From positions 186,001 through 250,000 of the forward strand of contig CANGDH010000002.1 in the NCBI GenBank assembly GCA_947452555.1: a stretch of 64,000 bases of DNA, given 5' to 3'. Of the stretch, positions 1-9,197 are shown piece after piece (position 1 is the stretch's first letter; each line of letters starts with the position of its first letter). The position numbers and the translations under genes are program-made. Source of the DNA: Bacteroidota bacterium (GTDB lineage Bacteria > Bacteroidota > Bacteroidia > Chitinophagales > Chitinophagaceae). The notes under the pieces were generated by a model, which ran no database searches, had not been told where the DNA came from, and worked only from the letters and a program-made list of their open reading frames with translations.

Positions 1-617
1 TTAACATGATTAATCTCTCCCATTAAATTAGTCGTGAACACACCTGTAACAATAGACTGCATGACGTTATCATTAAAGGTTTTAGCCTCTTTGATACTTT
101 CAATGAGTTTAATATTATTGTATGCTACTCCCGCTTGTGTTGCAATAGCAGAGAGCATATTGGTATCCGACTCTTCAAATGCCGAAATTCCTGCTCTTGA
201 TTCCTTATCGAACAAAATTATCACCCCTACTAGATCTTTTTTGTCCAGTAAGGGTGCTATTAAACCATGCGTACAATTAGTTCTGGTTAAAAAAGGGTCA
301 TTTGAAATTTCTACATTAATCGCTTTGCGATTTTGATTCACTTCATTAAAAAAACCTCTTTTCTTATTAAATATAATTCCCTTCAAGGCTTCAACGTCAA
401 TATTAAATTCTGCCTCAATTTGAAATAAGTCAGAATTATTATTCTGCATTAATATCATTCCAGAGGATGCATTTAATACTGCGCAAGATTTTATTAATAT
501 CTCTTCTAACAATACAGAAACATTTTCAAAGGAGCTTAGCTCATTAGTAATGTCCAATAAAGTCTCTAATTCAAGATACTTTAATTGTAACTCATTTATA
601 TTAAACTGCTTACTCAT
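1..617 (-). CDS. Partial GAF-PAS sensory protein (3' end off the window)
   Basis: An open frame reads leftward from an ATG at 617 and leaves the window without a stop, giving about 205 residues. Residues 15-170 look like a GAF domain (start LETLLDITNELSSFENV, end AIATQAGVAYNNIKL). A PAS-like start follows (SIVTGVFTTNLMGEINHVN), so the full protein is probably a multi-domain sensor such as a histidine kinase or other output enzyme, but the output domain is not visible. Its start overlaps the stop of the STAS gene (TAATG), so it belongs to the same operon and is probably translationally coupled. The domain calls rest on pattern recognition only. Confidence 0.75.
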   Translation of the reverse strand, partial: MSKQFNINELQLKYLELETLLDITNELSSFENVSVLLEEILIKSCAVLNASSGMILMQNNNSDLFQIEAEFNIDVEALKGIIFNKKRGFFNEVNQNRKAINVEISNDPFLTRTNCTHGLIAPLLDKKDLVGVIILFDKESRAGISAFEESDTNMLSAIATQAGVAYNNIKLIESIKEAKTFNDNVMQSIVTGVFTTNLMGEINHV

Positions 618-958
618 TATAGTCCACTAACTGCTTCATCTTCTGTAGCAAAAACTGTTGAATATTTAGTAAGCCCCATGATATTAAAAGTTTTAGATAC
701 AATTGGTGCTAAATTAAAGTAGCCAATTTTACCATCTACTTCTTGTAATTTTTCGATGATCTCAATTAAGATAGAAACACCAATACTGTTTACCACTTTA
801 GTTGCCGCCATATTAATTAAAAATTTATTTTGGCCCGATTTCATTTTGTCATAACAAATTGCAGAGATAGCTTCACCACCTTCATTATTTAAATAACCAT
901 CTGTTTCAATGATTACAATTTGATTAGATTCTTTAGTGCTTTTTATAAAGTCGCTCAT
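617..958 (-). CDS. STAS-domain anti-anti-sigma factor
   Basis: This 113-residue protein has the length and pattern of SpoIIAA/RsbV-like STAS proteins: an early beta strand (QIVIIETDGYLNNEGGEAI), a central FLINMAATKVVNSIGVSILIEII segment matching the conserved loop whose Ser is phosphorylated, and a final helix. In partner-switching systems such proteins bind the anti-sigma kinase when unphosphorylated and are dephosphorylated by a PP2C phosphatase. All three roles are encoded in this operon. The gene lies 34 bp after the kinase-like gene and overlaps the GAF/PAS gene by one base. What the kinase finally controls cannot be seen here. Confidence 0.88.
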   Translation of the reverse strand: MSDFIKSTKESNQIVIIETDGYLNNEGGEAISAICYDKMKSGQNKFLINMAATKVVNSIGVSILIEIIEKLQEVDGKIGYFNLAPIVSKTFNIMGLTKYSTVFATEDEAVSGL

Positions 959-992
959 AATATGTATTTAATTAGTTGAATATTTTTTGTTC

Positions 993-1409
993 TTATTTCG
1001 TTATGTTTTTTTTCATTGTCACTGTGGTTCCTTCACTGTTAGATTCAAACTCTACAGAGTCCATTAATTCTTGAATTAGTTGTAAGCCCCAGCCGCGCTT
1101 ACGCTCGTCCTTGCCAATTTTATTTTCGATCTTAGGTATCTCAACTTTTGTTTTATCAAATCCAATACCCTGATCAATTACTTTAACTACTAATGAGTCT
1201 TCTTCAATTAGAAAATGAATAAATACATTATTTTCTGCTTTAGAGTGTTCAAAAGCATTGATACAAGCTTCAATTAGTGCCATGCTAATTTCTCCTGCTT
1301 GATCCTCTGTAAGATGCATATGCCTTGCTATAACTTCGGCAGTTTGTGTTGCAATTAATTCCATATTAGGAATGATTGGCAACTTGAGTTCCACACTTGG
1401 TTGTTTCAT
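993..1409 (-). CDS. RsbW-like anti-sigma regulatory kinase (GHKL ATPase)
   Basis: This 138-residue protein is a stand-alone HATPase_c domain. The N box is visible as ALIEACINAFEHS and the G1 box as DQGIGFD, followed by RGWGLQLIQELMD, the lid and G2 region of the RsbW/SpoIIAB group. Such proteins phosphorylate a STAS partner and sequester a sigma factor or other target. It lies between the PP2C phosphatase gene (62 bp upstream) and the STAS gene (34 bp downstream). No sigma factor gene is seen nearby, so the output may be non-transcriptional, as in several known partner-switching systems. Confidence 0.88.
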   Translation of the reverse strand: MKQPSVELKLPIIPNMELIATQTAEVIARHMHLTEDQAGEISMALIEACINAFEHSKAENNVFIHFLIEEDSLVVKVIDQGIGFDKTKVEIPKIENKIGKDERKRGWGLQLIQELMDSVEFESNSEGTTVTMKKNITK

Positions 1410-1471
1410 GTTGTTTATTTTATTCTTATAAATTTTTTCGTTACTTATATTAAAAAAAATGAATTATTTTA

Positions 1472-4400
1472 TTACTTATGTTTAATCATTACAATGGTGA
1501 TATCGTCTGGGTTATGGTTACCTGATAACCAATCATCGGCCTGTTTTATTAATTCTTCAATTAATGATTTTGCACTCATTTGGTTGTTTTCATTAATGAT
1601 ATCTTGAATACGAGCATAATCAAACAAGTCCCCGTTTAAATTTGGTGCTTCTGCAAGTCCGTCAGAAATAATTGCTAATATATCTCCAGATTTAAATGTT
1701 GTAGTGATTTGATCGAAATTCACTTCTTTAAAACTTCCAAGTGGAATACCAGAAATCATAATCTCTTCCGTTTTATGCTCGGCTGCTCTATAGATAAAAT
1801 AGGGAGGCATGCCTGCTGAACTTAAAACAAGCTCAGTCCCTTTTAAATAGGCGATATTCAAACTCATTCTTAAAATTCCAAGATCCACTTTCTTAACAAC
1901 TGAGTTTAGCGCAGATAACATTTTGTGAGGCTCCATTTGAGGAAGGCCAATTAAACCCGCTTTCGTAATAGAAACCAACATTCCAGAAGGTGTTCCATGA
2001 CCAGTGGCGTCTCCACAAATTGCATATAGTGAGCCGTCTGCTTGTTGGAAGAAGTCATAATAATCTCCTCCCACTTCTGTTGATGTTCTTAAATAAGTAG
2101 CAATATCAAGATGTTCAATTTTTGGATTATGCTTGGGAAGCAATCTTTCCTGTAATGCTTTTGCTTCCGCTAGTTCTCCATTTTTTCTTTCATCTTCTAA
2201 TTTTTTTATTTGCTGTTTTTCTCTATATTTTGAGAAAGCATAAATAAATCCAATGGTAAAAATTAAATATAACAAGTAAGCCCACCAGGTTCTCCAAAAA
2301 GGAGGATAAATAATAATTGTCATTTTTGCGCCTTCCTCATTCCATACACCATCACTATTGGCTGCTTTAACTCTAAATATATATTTCCCTTCTCTTAAAT
2401 TAGTATAAGAAGCAAATCGGCGTGTTCCGGAATTAATCCAGTCTTCATCATAGCCTTCCATTTTGTATGCATACTGATTTTTCAATGCATCTCTAAAATT
2501 AAATGCTAAAAATTCAAATGACAGGTTGTTGCTCTTGTAAGATAATTTAACAGGTGTTTCGACATTAGAAGACTCAAAATATATTGTAGTGTCTCTGGAT
2601 GAAAATTTTTGAATAACTACGGCTGGTGGTTTCGTATTTACTTTTATAGAATCTGGATAAAAATAATTAAGTCCTAATAATCCATTATAAAATATTTCTC
2701 CACTTGCTGATTTAAAGGAACTGTTAGAATTGAACTCATAATCCTGAACACCTTCGGAAGGACCAAAGGACCTGAATTTATTATTATAAGGATTATATCT
2801 TATTAATCCATAATTAGATGAGATCCATAATACATTATCCTTACCTGCATGAATATCATATAAGTATAAATTAGGAATACCGTCCTTTAGGGTTAAAAAT
2901 ATTTTTGTTTGTTTTTCTAAGTCAATCTTTATTAAGCCGTTACCATAAGTTGCAATAAATGCATATTTCCCATCTACTATATGTAAAGTTGGGCTAGAGT
3001 AATAATCCTCATTTACTTTAAATGAAATGTTTTTTGTTAACGGTTTTGCAATATTTGTTTTTTCATTTAACAAGAAAATGCCGTCTTCGTTTAATATATA
3101 TAATTCAAATTCGGATTTTCGTTCTACTGCATATATTCCTTTTTCAAGGCCCTTAGGTAAATTCAAATATTTGAAAATAAATTTTCCATTGGAATCCGCC
3201 AATACAACCGGCTTAAACCCTGCTAATATGGTTTCTTTATTGTAGTTTAAAAAATGTAGTCCATTGACAGCACTTGATACATTTGACAATAGCTCATTTG
3301 TAAATCCTTTTTTATCAAATGCCTCCATATTAAAAGGCTTTTTATATAGTACGAGACCTCCGACAGCATTAGCAGCACCCGTGAATGCATATATATTACC
3401 CTTATAGTCTTCTATTAGCTTCCATGTCCTAAGCGCTGTCCCGTTTTCATTTCTTAAAAATGATTTTTTCGATTTATGCACACGATCAATAGCAAGTATA
3501 CCACCGCCAGTTACATATTCTCCCATCCAAAGCACTCCTTTTTTGTCTTCAATAATTCCCCAAGTAGCACTAATACCCATATTAAAATCACTAGGAAAAT
3601 TTTTATTCATTAATCCAAATACTCGTTTGCCCGGATCATATTTTAACAATCCGGATATGCTTGAACCAATCCAAATATTATGGTCTTTGTCTTCAAAAAT
3701 ATCGAAATAGTTAGATTCAGTAATTCCATTATCCTTCCCATTGTGAATATTTAAATGGATGTTTTTTTCATTGGATAAATTAATTATATCAATCCCTTCT
3801 CCTCCAATTGACAACCATAAATAATTACTAGACTTACTATAATGTATTCCATTAATATTATTACTTGCTAAAGCATTACTGTTTCCGTTTTCATGTTTAA
3901 AAATACGTAATGCTTGAGTTTTAATATTATAGATAAACGCCCCCAATCTAGTCGCGACATAAATTGTATTTCCAATTATTTTTAAATCATTTGGTAGTAC
4001 ATTGAATAAGGAGTCCGGCGAATTAATGATTTTTGAAAACTGTTTTGTTTTGGTATTAAAAAATTGCAGCCCAATATCTGTGGCTACTACTAATTTTTCT
4101 GCTTCAATACCCCTAACATAATTTATTCTTTCTCTAGCCCAATCACCCATTTTTGATTCTACATGAACATTGAAATGTTCATATTTCTTAGTTTTTGGAT
4201 CATATGAAACGAGTCCAGTACCAACTGTGCCTAGCCATACTTTAGCCGATACTGAATCAACAAAGAGGCTCCTAGCTGCCCCAATATAATAGGGAAGATT
4301 ATTATTGTTTTTAAATAGCGAATCTCTTATGGGAGTTGTAAAGTTTGTCCATTTGTCGGTTGTTCTATCTAAAATTGAAAAATGTCCAAAATTGTCTACC

Positions 4401-4705
4401 GTCCAAATATTGCCATTTTTGTCTTCTGTGATATCTAATACCCAGCCACCTGATCTTGAGAAAACGTTTTTATTGTCATGGGTATACTGCTTAAAAGTAT
4501 ATCCATCAAATCTATCTACACCCGACTGATTCCCTACCCATAAATAACCCACTTTATCTTGATAAATACACATTGGAGAGCTCTGAGAAATCCCGTCCTT
4601 AATTTGATAATTATCAAATAAAAAGTCCGATAGGGACTGCGCCTTGACATTTAGGTTAGTAAAAATCATAAAAAACCCTATAAGACAAGCGCTTATATAT
4701 TTCAT
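1472..4705 (-). CDS. Two-component-type beta-propeller sensor with C-terminal PP2C (SpoIIE) phosphatase
   Basis: This 1077-residue protein starts with a signal peptide ending near residue 22 (AQS). A long periplasmic region of Reg_prop propeller repeats (for example DKVGYLWVGNQSGVDRFDG) and a Y_Y_Y domain (about 690-780, EGKYIFRVKAANSDG) follow. One membrane helix lies near 795-815 (WWAYLLYLIFTIGFIYAF), then a short coiled coil and a SpoIIE/PP2C phosphatase. Phosphatase motifs are EVGGDYYDF, CGDATGHG, ISDGLAE and NPDDITIVM. The architecture resembles hybrid two-component systems with the kinase replaced by a phosphatase. It heads the operon and probably dephosphorylates the STAS protein in response to an extracytoplasmic signal (inference). 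Confidence 0.93.
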   Translation of the reverse strand: MKYISACLIGFFMIFTNLNVKAQSLSDFLFDNYQIKDGISQSSPMCIYQDKVGYLWVGNQSGVDRFDGYTFKQYTHDNKNVFSRSGGWVLDITEDKNGNIWTVDNFGHFSILDRTTDKWTNFTTPIRDSLFKNNNNLPYYIGAARSLFVDSVSAKVWLGTVGTGLVSYDPKTKKYEHFNVHVESKMGDWARERINYVRGIEAEKLVVATDIGLQFFNTKTKQFSKIINSPDSLFNVLPNDLKIIGNTIYVATRLGAFIYNIKTQALRIFKHENGNSNALASNNINGIHYSKSSNYLWLSIGGEGIDIINLSNEKNIHLNIHNGKDNGITESNYFDIFEDKDHNIWIGSSISGLLKYDPGKRVFGLMNKNFPSDFNMGISATWGIIEDKKGVLWMGEYVTGGGILAIDRVHKSKKSFLRNENGTALRTWKLIEDYKGNIYAFTGAANAVGGLVLYKKPFNMEAFDKKGFTNELLSNVSSAVNGLHFLNYNKETILAGFKPVVLADSNGKFIFKYLNLPKGLEKGIYAVERKSEFELYILNEDGIFLLNEKTNIAKPLTKNISFKVNEDYYSSPTLHIVDGKYAFIATYGNGLIKIDLEKQTKIFLTLKDGIPNLYLYDIHAGKDNVLWISSNYGLIRYNPYNNKFRSFGPSEGVQDYEFNSNSSFKSASGEIFYNGLLGLNYFYPDSIKVNTKPPAVVIQKFSSRDTTIYFESSNVETPVKLSYKSNNLSFEFLAFNFRDALKNQYAYKMEGYDEDWINSGTRRFASYTNLREGKYIFRVKAANSDGVWNEEGAKMTIIIYPPFWRTWWAYLLYLIFTIGFIYAFSKYREKQQIKKLEDERKNGELAEAKALQERLLPKHNPKIEHLDIATYLRTSTEVGGDYYDFFQQADGSLYAICGDATGHGTPSGMLVSITKAGLIGLPQMEPHKMLSALNSVVKKVDLGILRMSLNIAYLKGTELVLSSAGMPPYFIYRAAEHKTEEIMISGIPLGSFKEVNFDQITTTFKSGDILAIISDGLAEAPNLNGDLFDYARIQDIINENNQMSAKSLIEELIKQADDWLSGNHNPDDITIVMIKHK

Positions 4706-4975
4706 ATATATTTAATTTATTATATTAATGTTTGTTATAGGGTGAGATATAGAGGGTATTCGATGGGTAACTAATCTAACCCTTTGATTTATAATAGCTT
4801 TATCGTATGTCAAAATACAATTTTGAGTATAGAAGCATAGTAAAAACGAGGCCCAAATTTGTTCCAAATCGGTAAAATGGAACATTTTGGACCATTAATC
4901 ATTTATTTAAAATTTGGCCTCCATTTTTGAGATTTTTCATATCTTGACTTACATTCATATAACAATCAGAGGTTT

Positions 4976-6169
4976 ATGGCTATTTTATTCCCATTATTTG
5001 GGATTTTCACTTCTTTTATTCTTCTTTACTATTTAAGTTCCTTAAATAGGTCCATTATATTCTTAGCCTTATTCTTTTTGTGTTGCAACTTGGTGGTGAT
5101 GGTATATTTTGGTTTGCATTTTTCAAAAGACCTTTTTTGGGAAGGGGTATGCTTTGTAAATTGGCTTCCCTTGTCCTATTTATTGGGACCTCTTTTGTTT
5201 TATTATGTTAAAACAACATTGACAGATAATAACAAATTAGGGAAATGGGACTGGATACATTTAATACCCGCCTTGCTTACTATTATCAATTGCCTCCCTT
5301 TTACCACCCTGCCTTTTAATGAAAAAGCTAGAATTGCGCATGAAATTGTAAATGTTACCGAGAACTATACTTTAAACTTCTACTTTGCTTCCTTTGAGTT
5401 TATCCTATTCTCGAGGTCGATTCACTTGTTGATATACTCCCTTTTGTCCATTGGCTACTTTTTTAGTTTTAGTAGAAAGACTTTTAAAAGCTTTGGTAAG
5501 CTTCCTTCTAATCATGCTATGATTAGAAGATGGATTTATCTTTTAAGTTTTATCCAGATAGTGATTGCGGTAAATAGTATTGGCCATATGACAACCTTAT
5601 ATGGTTATCATTTCACTATATTGGGTATTCCGTCTACTCAAATTTTTTCGATGAAATACTATTTTGAAATTTGTGGAGGAGGCTTTTTTATGCAAAACAT
5701 TTTTCTGTTCTTATTTCCTAAAATTCTTTACGGAAATATTTCCTACCAAGTGGAGGAAGGGAAAGATAGTATTATTGAAGAGATCAAGTCTATCATTCCG
5801 AAGAAAATGAAAGAGGCTTCCGTGAATCCTGATTTTGAGAATATATTAAACGGTTATTTGACAGAAGCTCCATTTATTCAAAAGGATTTCTCTCTTTCTC
5901 AAATGTCATTTGACATTAAAGTTCCAGAACGTATCATTTCCAATTACTTCAACAAAAACTTAAATATTAGTTTTAGTGAATGGAGAAAAAATATTAGAAT
6001 TGAATTCGTCTGTAAACTGATTGAGGAGGGCCGAGCAAGTGACCTTACTATCGAAGCTATTTCAAGCAATGCAGGCTTTGCTTCTAGGTCAAAATTTATT
6101 GACGCTTTTAAAGAGCGAAAGGGAATAACCCCTTCCGCTTTTATAAAATCAATTGTTACTAATAATTAA
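4976..6169 (+). CDS. Membrane-anchored AraC-family transcriptional regulator
   Basis: The 397-residue protein has about seven hydrophobic segments in residues 1-245 and a C-terminal AraC HTH domain (about 300-395; SFSEWRKNIRIEFVCKLI, AISSNAGFASRSKFIDAFK, ITPSAFIK). The layout matches the 7TM-AraC type regulators common in Bacteroidota, in which the membrane part may sense a ligand. It is divergent from the partner-switching operon, with a 270-bp gap. Its stop overlaps that of the convergent lipoprotein gene by four bases. The target genes are unknown. Confidence 0.88.
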   Translation: MAILFPLFGIFTSFILLYYLSSLNRSIIFLALFFLCCNLVVMVYFGLHFSKDLFWEGVCFVNWLPLSYLLGPLLFYYVKTTLTDNNKLGKWDWIHLIPALLTIINCLPFTTLPFNEKARIAHEIVNVTENYTLNFYFASFEFILFSRSIHLLIYSLLSIGYFFSFSRKTFKSFGKLPSNHAMIRRWIYLLSFIQIVIAVNSIGHMTTLYGYHFTILGIPSTQIFSMKYYFEICGGGFFMQNIFLFLFPKILYGNISYQVEEGKDSIIEEIKSIIPKKMKEASVNPDFENILNGYLTEAPFIQKDFSLSQMSFDIKVPERIISNYFNKNLNISFSEWRKNIRIEFVCKLIEEGRASDLTIEAISSNAGFASRSKFIDAFKERKGITPSAFIKSIVTNN

Positions 6170-6651
6170 CGAGGCATTAATCCTAGCTGCTGCATGAATT
6201 CAAGATTATCAAAAAAGTCTTGTTCTTCTGTAATTTTTCCATCAACTATTGTAGCAATTGTACATCCAATTACGTCAATATCTTTATTGGTAGCCGGTAT
6301 ACCAAAGAAGTTGCCAGTATGCTTCCCTTTAAATTCCCAATACTTAGTCAATTTGTTTCCTTGAGCAAAAATGTCTTTTACAATAAATTGTCTATTAGAA
6401 AATCCTGTTACATAGTTTGCGTAATAGGATTTACAGTTTTCTTTTCCTTTAATTTCAGGCTTAGTATGTAAAACAGCATCTGCAGCATAAGCAGTATCTA
6501 AAATGCTCAATCTACCCTCATTAATCGCTACTTCCCAAACGTTACTGTAAAACTTAATATTGTCATTGGCGATTTTTTCTTTCTTTGCTGCTTCATTATT
6601 ACAAGCAAAAAGCAAAGTGCTTACAAAAGCTGTGAAGAGAATTTTTTTCAT
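6166..6651 (-). CDS. SnoaL-like (NTF2-fold) lipoprotein
   Basis: The 161-residue protein begins with a lipoprotein signal (LLFACNN, acceptor Cys near residue 17). The mature part follows the SnoaL-like ester cyclase pattern: NVWEVAINEGRLSILDTAYAADAVLH near the start and GCTIATIVDGKITEEQDFFDNLEFMQQLGL at the end. Proteins of this fold bind small molecules or act as cyclases and isomerases, so no substrate can be assigned. It is encoded convergently with the AraC regulator, with overlapping stop codons. Confidence 0.82.
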   Translation of the reverse strand: MKKILFTAFVSTLLFACNNEAAKKEKIANDNIKFYSNVWEVAINEGRLSILDTAYAADAVLHTKPEIKGKENCKSYYANYVTGFSNRQFIVKDIFAQGNKLTKYWEFKGKHTGNFFGIPATNKDIDVIGCTIATIVDGKITEEQDFFDNLEFMQQLGLMPR

Positions 6652-6816
6652 TTGTGTTATTTAATTAAAAGTATTCAACTTGATTACCATTTTTGCCAAC
6701 AAACAATAATAATGTGTTCCCATTAGGTAATATGGAACATAGTTTAAATGAATTCATAATTTCAGAAGGTAAATGACAAGTTCACTATGATTATTTTTAT
6801 TTAGTAACTTGCTAAT

Positions 6817-8073
6817 ATGAAAAAACGATACCAAGTATTATTGGCCTTATCGCTGTTATCCATGATTACTTTTTTGGACAGAGTGGCTTTGTCAAGTGCT
6901 AGTGCTAATATCATGGATGAATTACATATTAGTACTGTACAATGGGGATGGATATTAGGAATGTTTACAATTGCCTATGCAGCGTTTGAAGTTCCCACTG
7001 GATGGCTAGGCGATCAATTTGGAGGCAAGAAAATTTTAATACGAGTGGTAATATGGTGGTCCTTGTTTACCATCTTAACTGGATTCGCAAATGGTTTTAT
7101 GATGTTAATTGTTGTGCGATTTTTATTTGGTATGGGTGAAGCGGGTGCCTATCCAAATACCTCCATCGTTTTATCAAAATGGTTCCCAAGTTTTGAAAGA
7201 GGGCGCGCTCAAGCAGTAATTTGGGGTGCTTCCCGACTAGGAGCTGCTTTGACCCCTTTTATAGTTTTACCTATTCAAGCCTACTTTAGCTGGAGAATGT
7301 CATTTTATGTGTTAGGTGTAATTGGTATTATTTGGACCATTTTTTGGGTTTTCTGGCATAAAGAAGATCCTACACAATCTAAAAACATTAAACCAAACGA
7401 GTTAAAATTCATATTAGACAATCGTGACCTTCCCGTTAAAGCCCAAGCAGAGAAAACATCTTTAGCCAGTGGATTCAAAAGCAGTAATCTTTGGTTTTTA
7501 CTAGGTATGTATGTTTGTTATGCTATTGGAGCTTATTTTTTTCAAAGCTGGTTTCATACCTATTTACAAAAAGGGAGAAATATCCCTAAGGAAACTTTAA
7601 TTTGGGCTTCTTCTGTTCCTTATTTATTAGCTGCAATTGGTTGTTTTACTGGAGGCTGGCTAAGTGATAAAGCTTGTTTGAAGTGGGGGAAGAAATGGGG
7701 AAGGCGTATAGTACCAATGATTGGTTTATTTGTTTCGGGAATATGTATCATAAGCGCTGCTCTGGTTACTGATAATTTAACAGCAATTATTGCATTAGGG
7801 TTAGGTATGGCATTTATGGATGTTACTGCTCCAGTTGCCTGGGCGGTTGCCATGGATATGGGTGGCGATAAAAGTGGAACCATTTCGGGTTCTATGAATA
7901 GTGCAGGATTAACAGGAGCTTATTTTAGTACCGTATTCTTTGGTTATATGGCAACCAAATATGGATATTACCTTCCAGTTTTGTGGATAGGAATTATTGT
8001 GCTGTTAGGTGCATTTGTTTGGCTTAAAATTGACGCCACCAAAAAGATTGTATTCAAAGTGTCAGGCCAATAA
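6817..8073 (+). CDS. MFS transporter, anion:cation symporter (ACS)-like
   Basis: The 418-residue protein has about 12 predicted membrane segments. The MFS loop motif between helices 2 and 3 appears as GWLGDQFGGKK, and helices 4-5 carry GMGEAGAYPNTSIVLSKWFP, typical of the ACS family that imports sugar acids and other organic anions. The start MTFLDRVALSSA resembles the conserved first helix of that family. It stands alone, 27 bp before the adaptor lipoprotein gene. The substrate is not evident. Confidence 0.9.
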   Translation: MKKRYQVLLALSLLSMITFLDRVALSSASANIMDELHISTVQWGWILGMFTIAYAAFEVPTGWLGDQFGGKKILIRVVIWWSLFTILTGFANGFMMLIVVRFLFGMGEAGAYPNTSIVLSKWFPSFERGRAQAVIWGASRLGAALTPFIVLPIQAYFSWRMSFYVLGVIGIIWTIFWVFWHKEDPTQSKNIKPNELKFILDNRDLPVKAQAEKTSLASGFKSSNLWFLLGMYVCYAIGAYFFQSWFHTYLQKGRNIPKETLIWASSVPYLLAAIGCFTGGWLSDKACLKWGKKWGRRIVPMIGLFVSGICIISAALVTDNLTAIIALGLGMAFMDVTAPVAWAVAMDMGGDKSGTISGSMNSAGLTGAYFSTVFFGYMATKYGYYLPVLWIGIIVLLGAFVWLKIDATKKIVFKVSGQ

Positions 8074-8099
8074 ACTCAAGATTTGTCTTAACTTTAGAT

Positions 8100-9197
8100 A
8101 TGATTTTAAAACATTCATTTTTACTAAAATTTGTTTTAGTAAGTAGCACCTTTATTTTGCTTTTTTCATGTGGCAAAAAAAATGCAGGAATATATCCAAT
8201 TCAAGAAAGCATTACACATTCGGTTTATGCATCAGGCACTATTAAAAGCAGAAACCAATATGATGTTTTTACTAAAGTGAATGGTATAGTAGAAGAGATT
8301 TTTGTAACAGAAGGGCAGCTAGTGAAAAAAGGGCAGCCCATTTTAAAATTGAATAATGCAAATGCTGCATTAAACTATGATAATGCAAAAATTACTGCAA
8401 ATTACAATTCAATACAATCTAATCTAGAGAAATTACAACAAGCAAAAACAGAACTAGACGTTGCTAAATTAAAAATGGATAACGAGGCCTCATTATTAGA
8501 AAGGCAAAAAAAAATGTGGGCGCAGGAAATAGGTACTAAAAACGAATTAGATCAAAGAGAGTTGTCCTATAAAAATGCAAGTAGTTTATTTAATGCTAGC
8601 AAATTAAGATTAGATGATTTGAAAAAGCAATTAGACTTTCAAACCAACCAGTCATCAAAAAATGTAGCAATTAGTGCTGTTAATATGAATGACTTTATTA
8701 TTAAAAGTCAAATAAGCGGCAGGGTTTATAATATTAATAAGGAAATGGGGGAAATGGCAACAACACAGTCTGCAATAGCGGTTGTTGGTGATGCAACTAA
8801 TTTTTACGTTGAATTACAAATAGACGAATTTGATATTGCTAAAGTAAAACCAGGACTTAAGGTGTATGTAAGTATGGATAGTTATAAAGGACAAACTTTT
8901 GAAGCTACACTTGATAAGATTTATCCTATCATGAACGAGCGTTCAAAATCATTTAAAGCAGATGCTAGTTTTATTAAAACACCAGAAAATATTTATCCAA
9001 ACTTATCTGCTGAATCGAATATAATTATTGAGATCAAGCCTAATGTCATTACCATCCCTAGATCTTACTTGGTAGAAGATAAATATGTTATCTTATCTAA
9101 TAAAGAAAAAAGAAAAGTAGTTACAGGATTAATGGATTATGAAAAAGTAGAAATTATTAGTGGCGTCAAGGTTAATGACGAGATCATAAAGCCATAA
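8100..9197 (+). CDS. HlyD/MacA-type efflux adaptor lipoprotein
   Basis: This 365-residue protein has a lipoprotein signal with Cys near residue 24 (LLFSCGKK). A biotinyl-lipoyl-like half-motif follows (VFTKVNGIVEEIFVTEGQLVKKGQPILKL), then a long coiled-coil hairpin (about 90-180), the second lipoyl half (IIKSQISGRVYNINKEMGEMA) and a beta barrel. It is the membrane-fusion partner of the ABC permease and ATPase immediately downstream. Its stop overlaps the permease start (TAATG). The set resembles MacAB-type export or lipoprotein-transport systems, but no outer membrane channel gene is adjacent. Confidence 0.92.
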   Translation: MILKHSFLLKFVLVSSTFILLFSCGKKNAGIYPIQESITHSVYASGTIKSRNQYDVFTKVNGIVEEIFVTEGQLVKKGQPILKLNNANAALNYDNAKITANYNSIQSNLEKLQQAKTELDVAKLKMDNEASLLERQKKMWAQEIGTKNELDQRELSYKNASSLFNASKLRLDDLKKQLDFQTNQSSKNVAISAVNMNDFIIKSQISGRVYNINKEMGEMATTQSAIAVVGDATNFYVELQIDEFDIAKVKPGLKVYVSMDSYKGQTFEATLDKIYPIMNERSKSFKADASFIKTPENIYPNLSAESNIIIEIKPNVITIPRSYLVEDKYVILSNKEKRKVVTGLMDYEKVEIISGVKVNDEIIKP

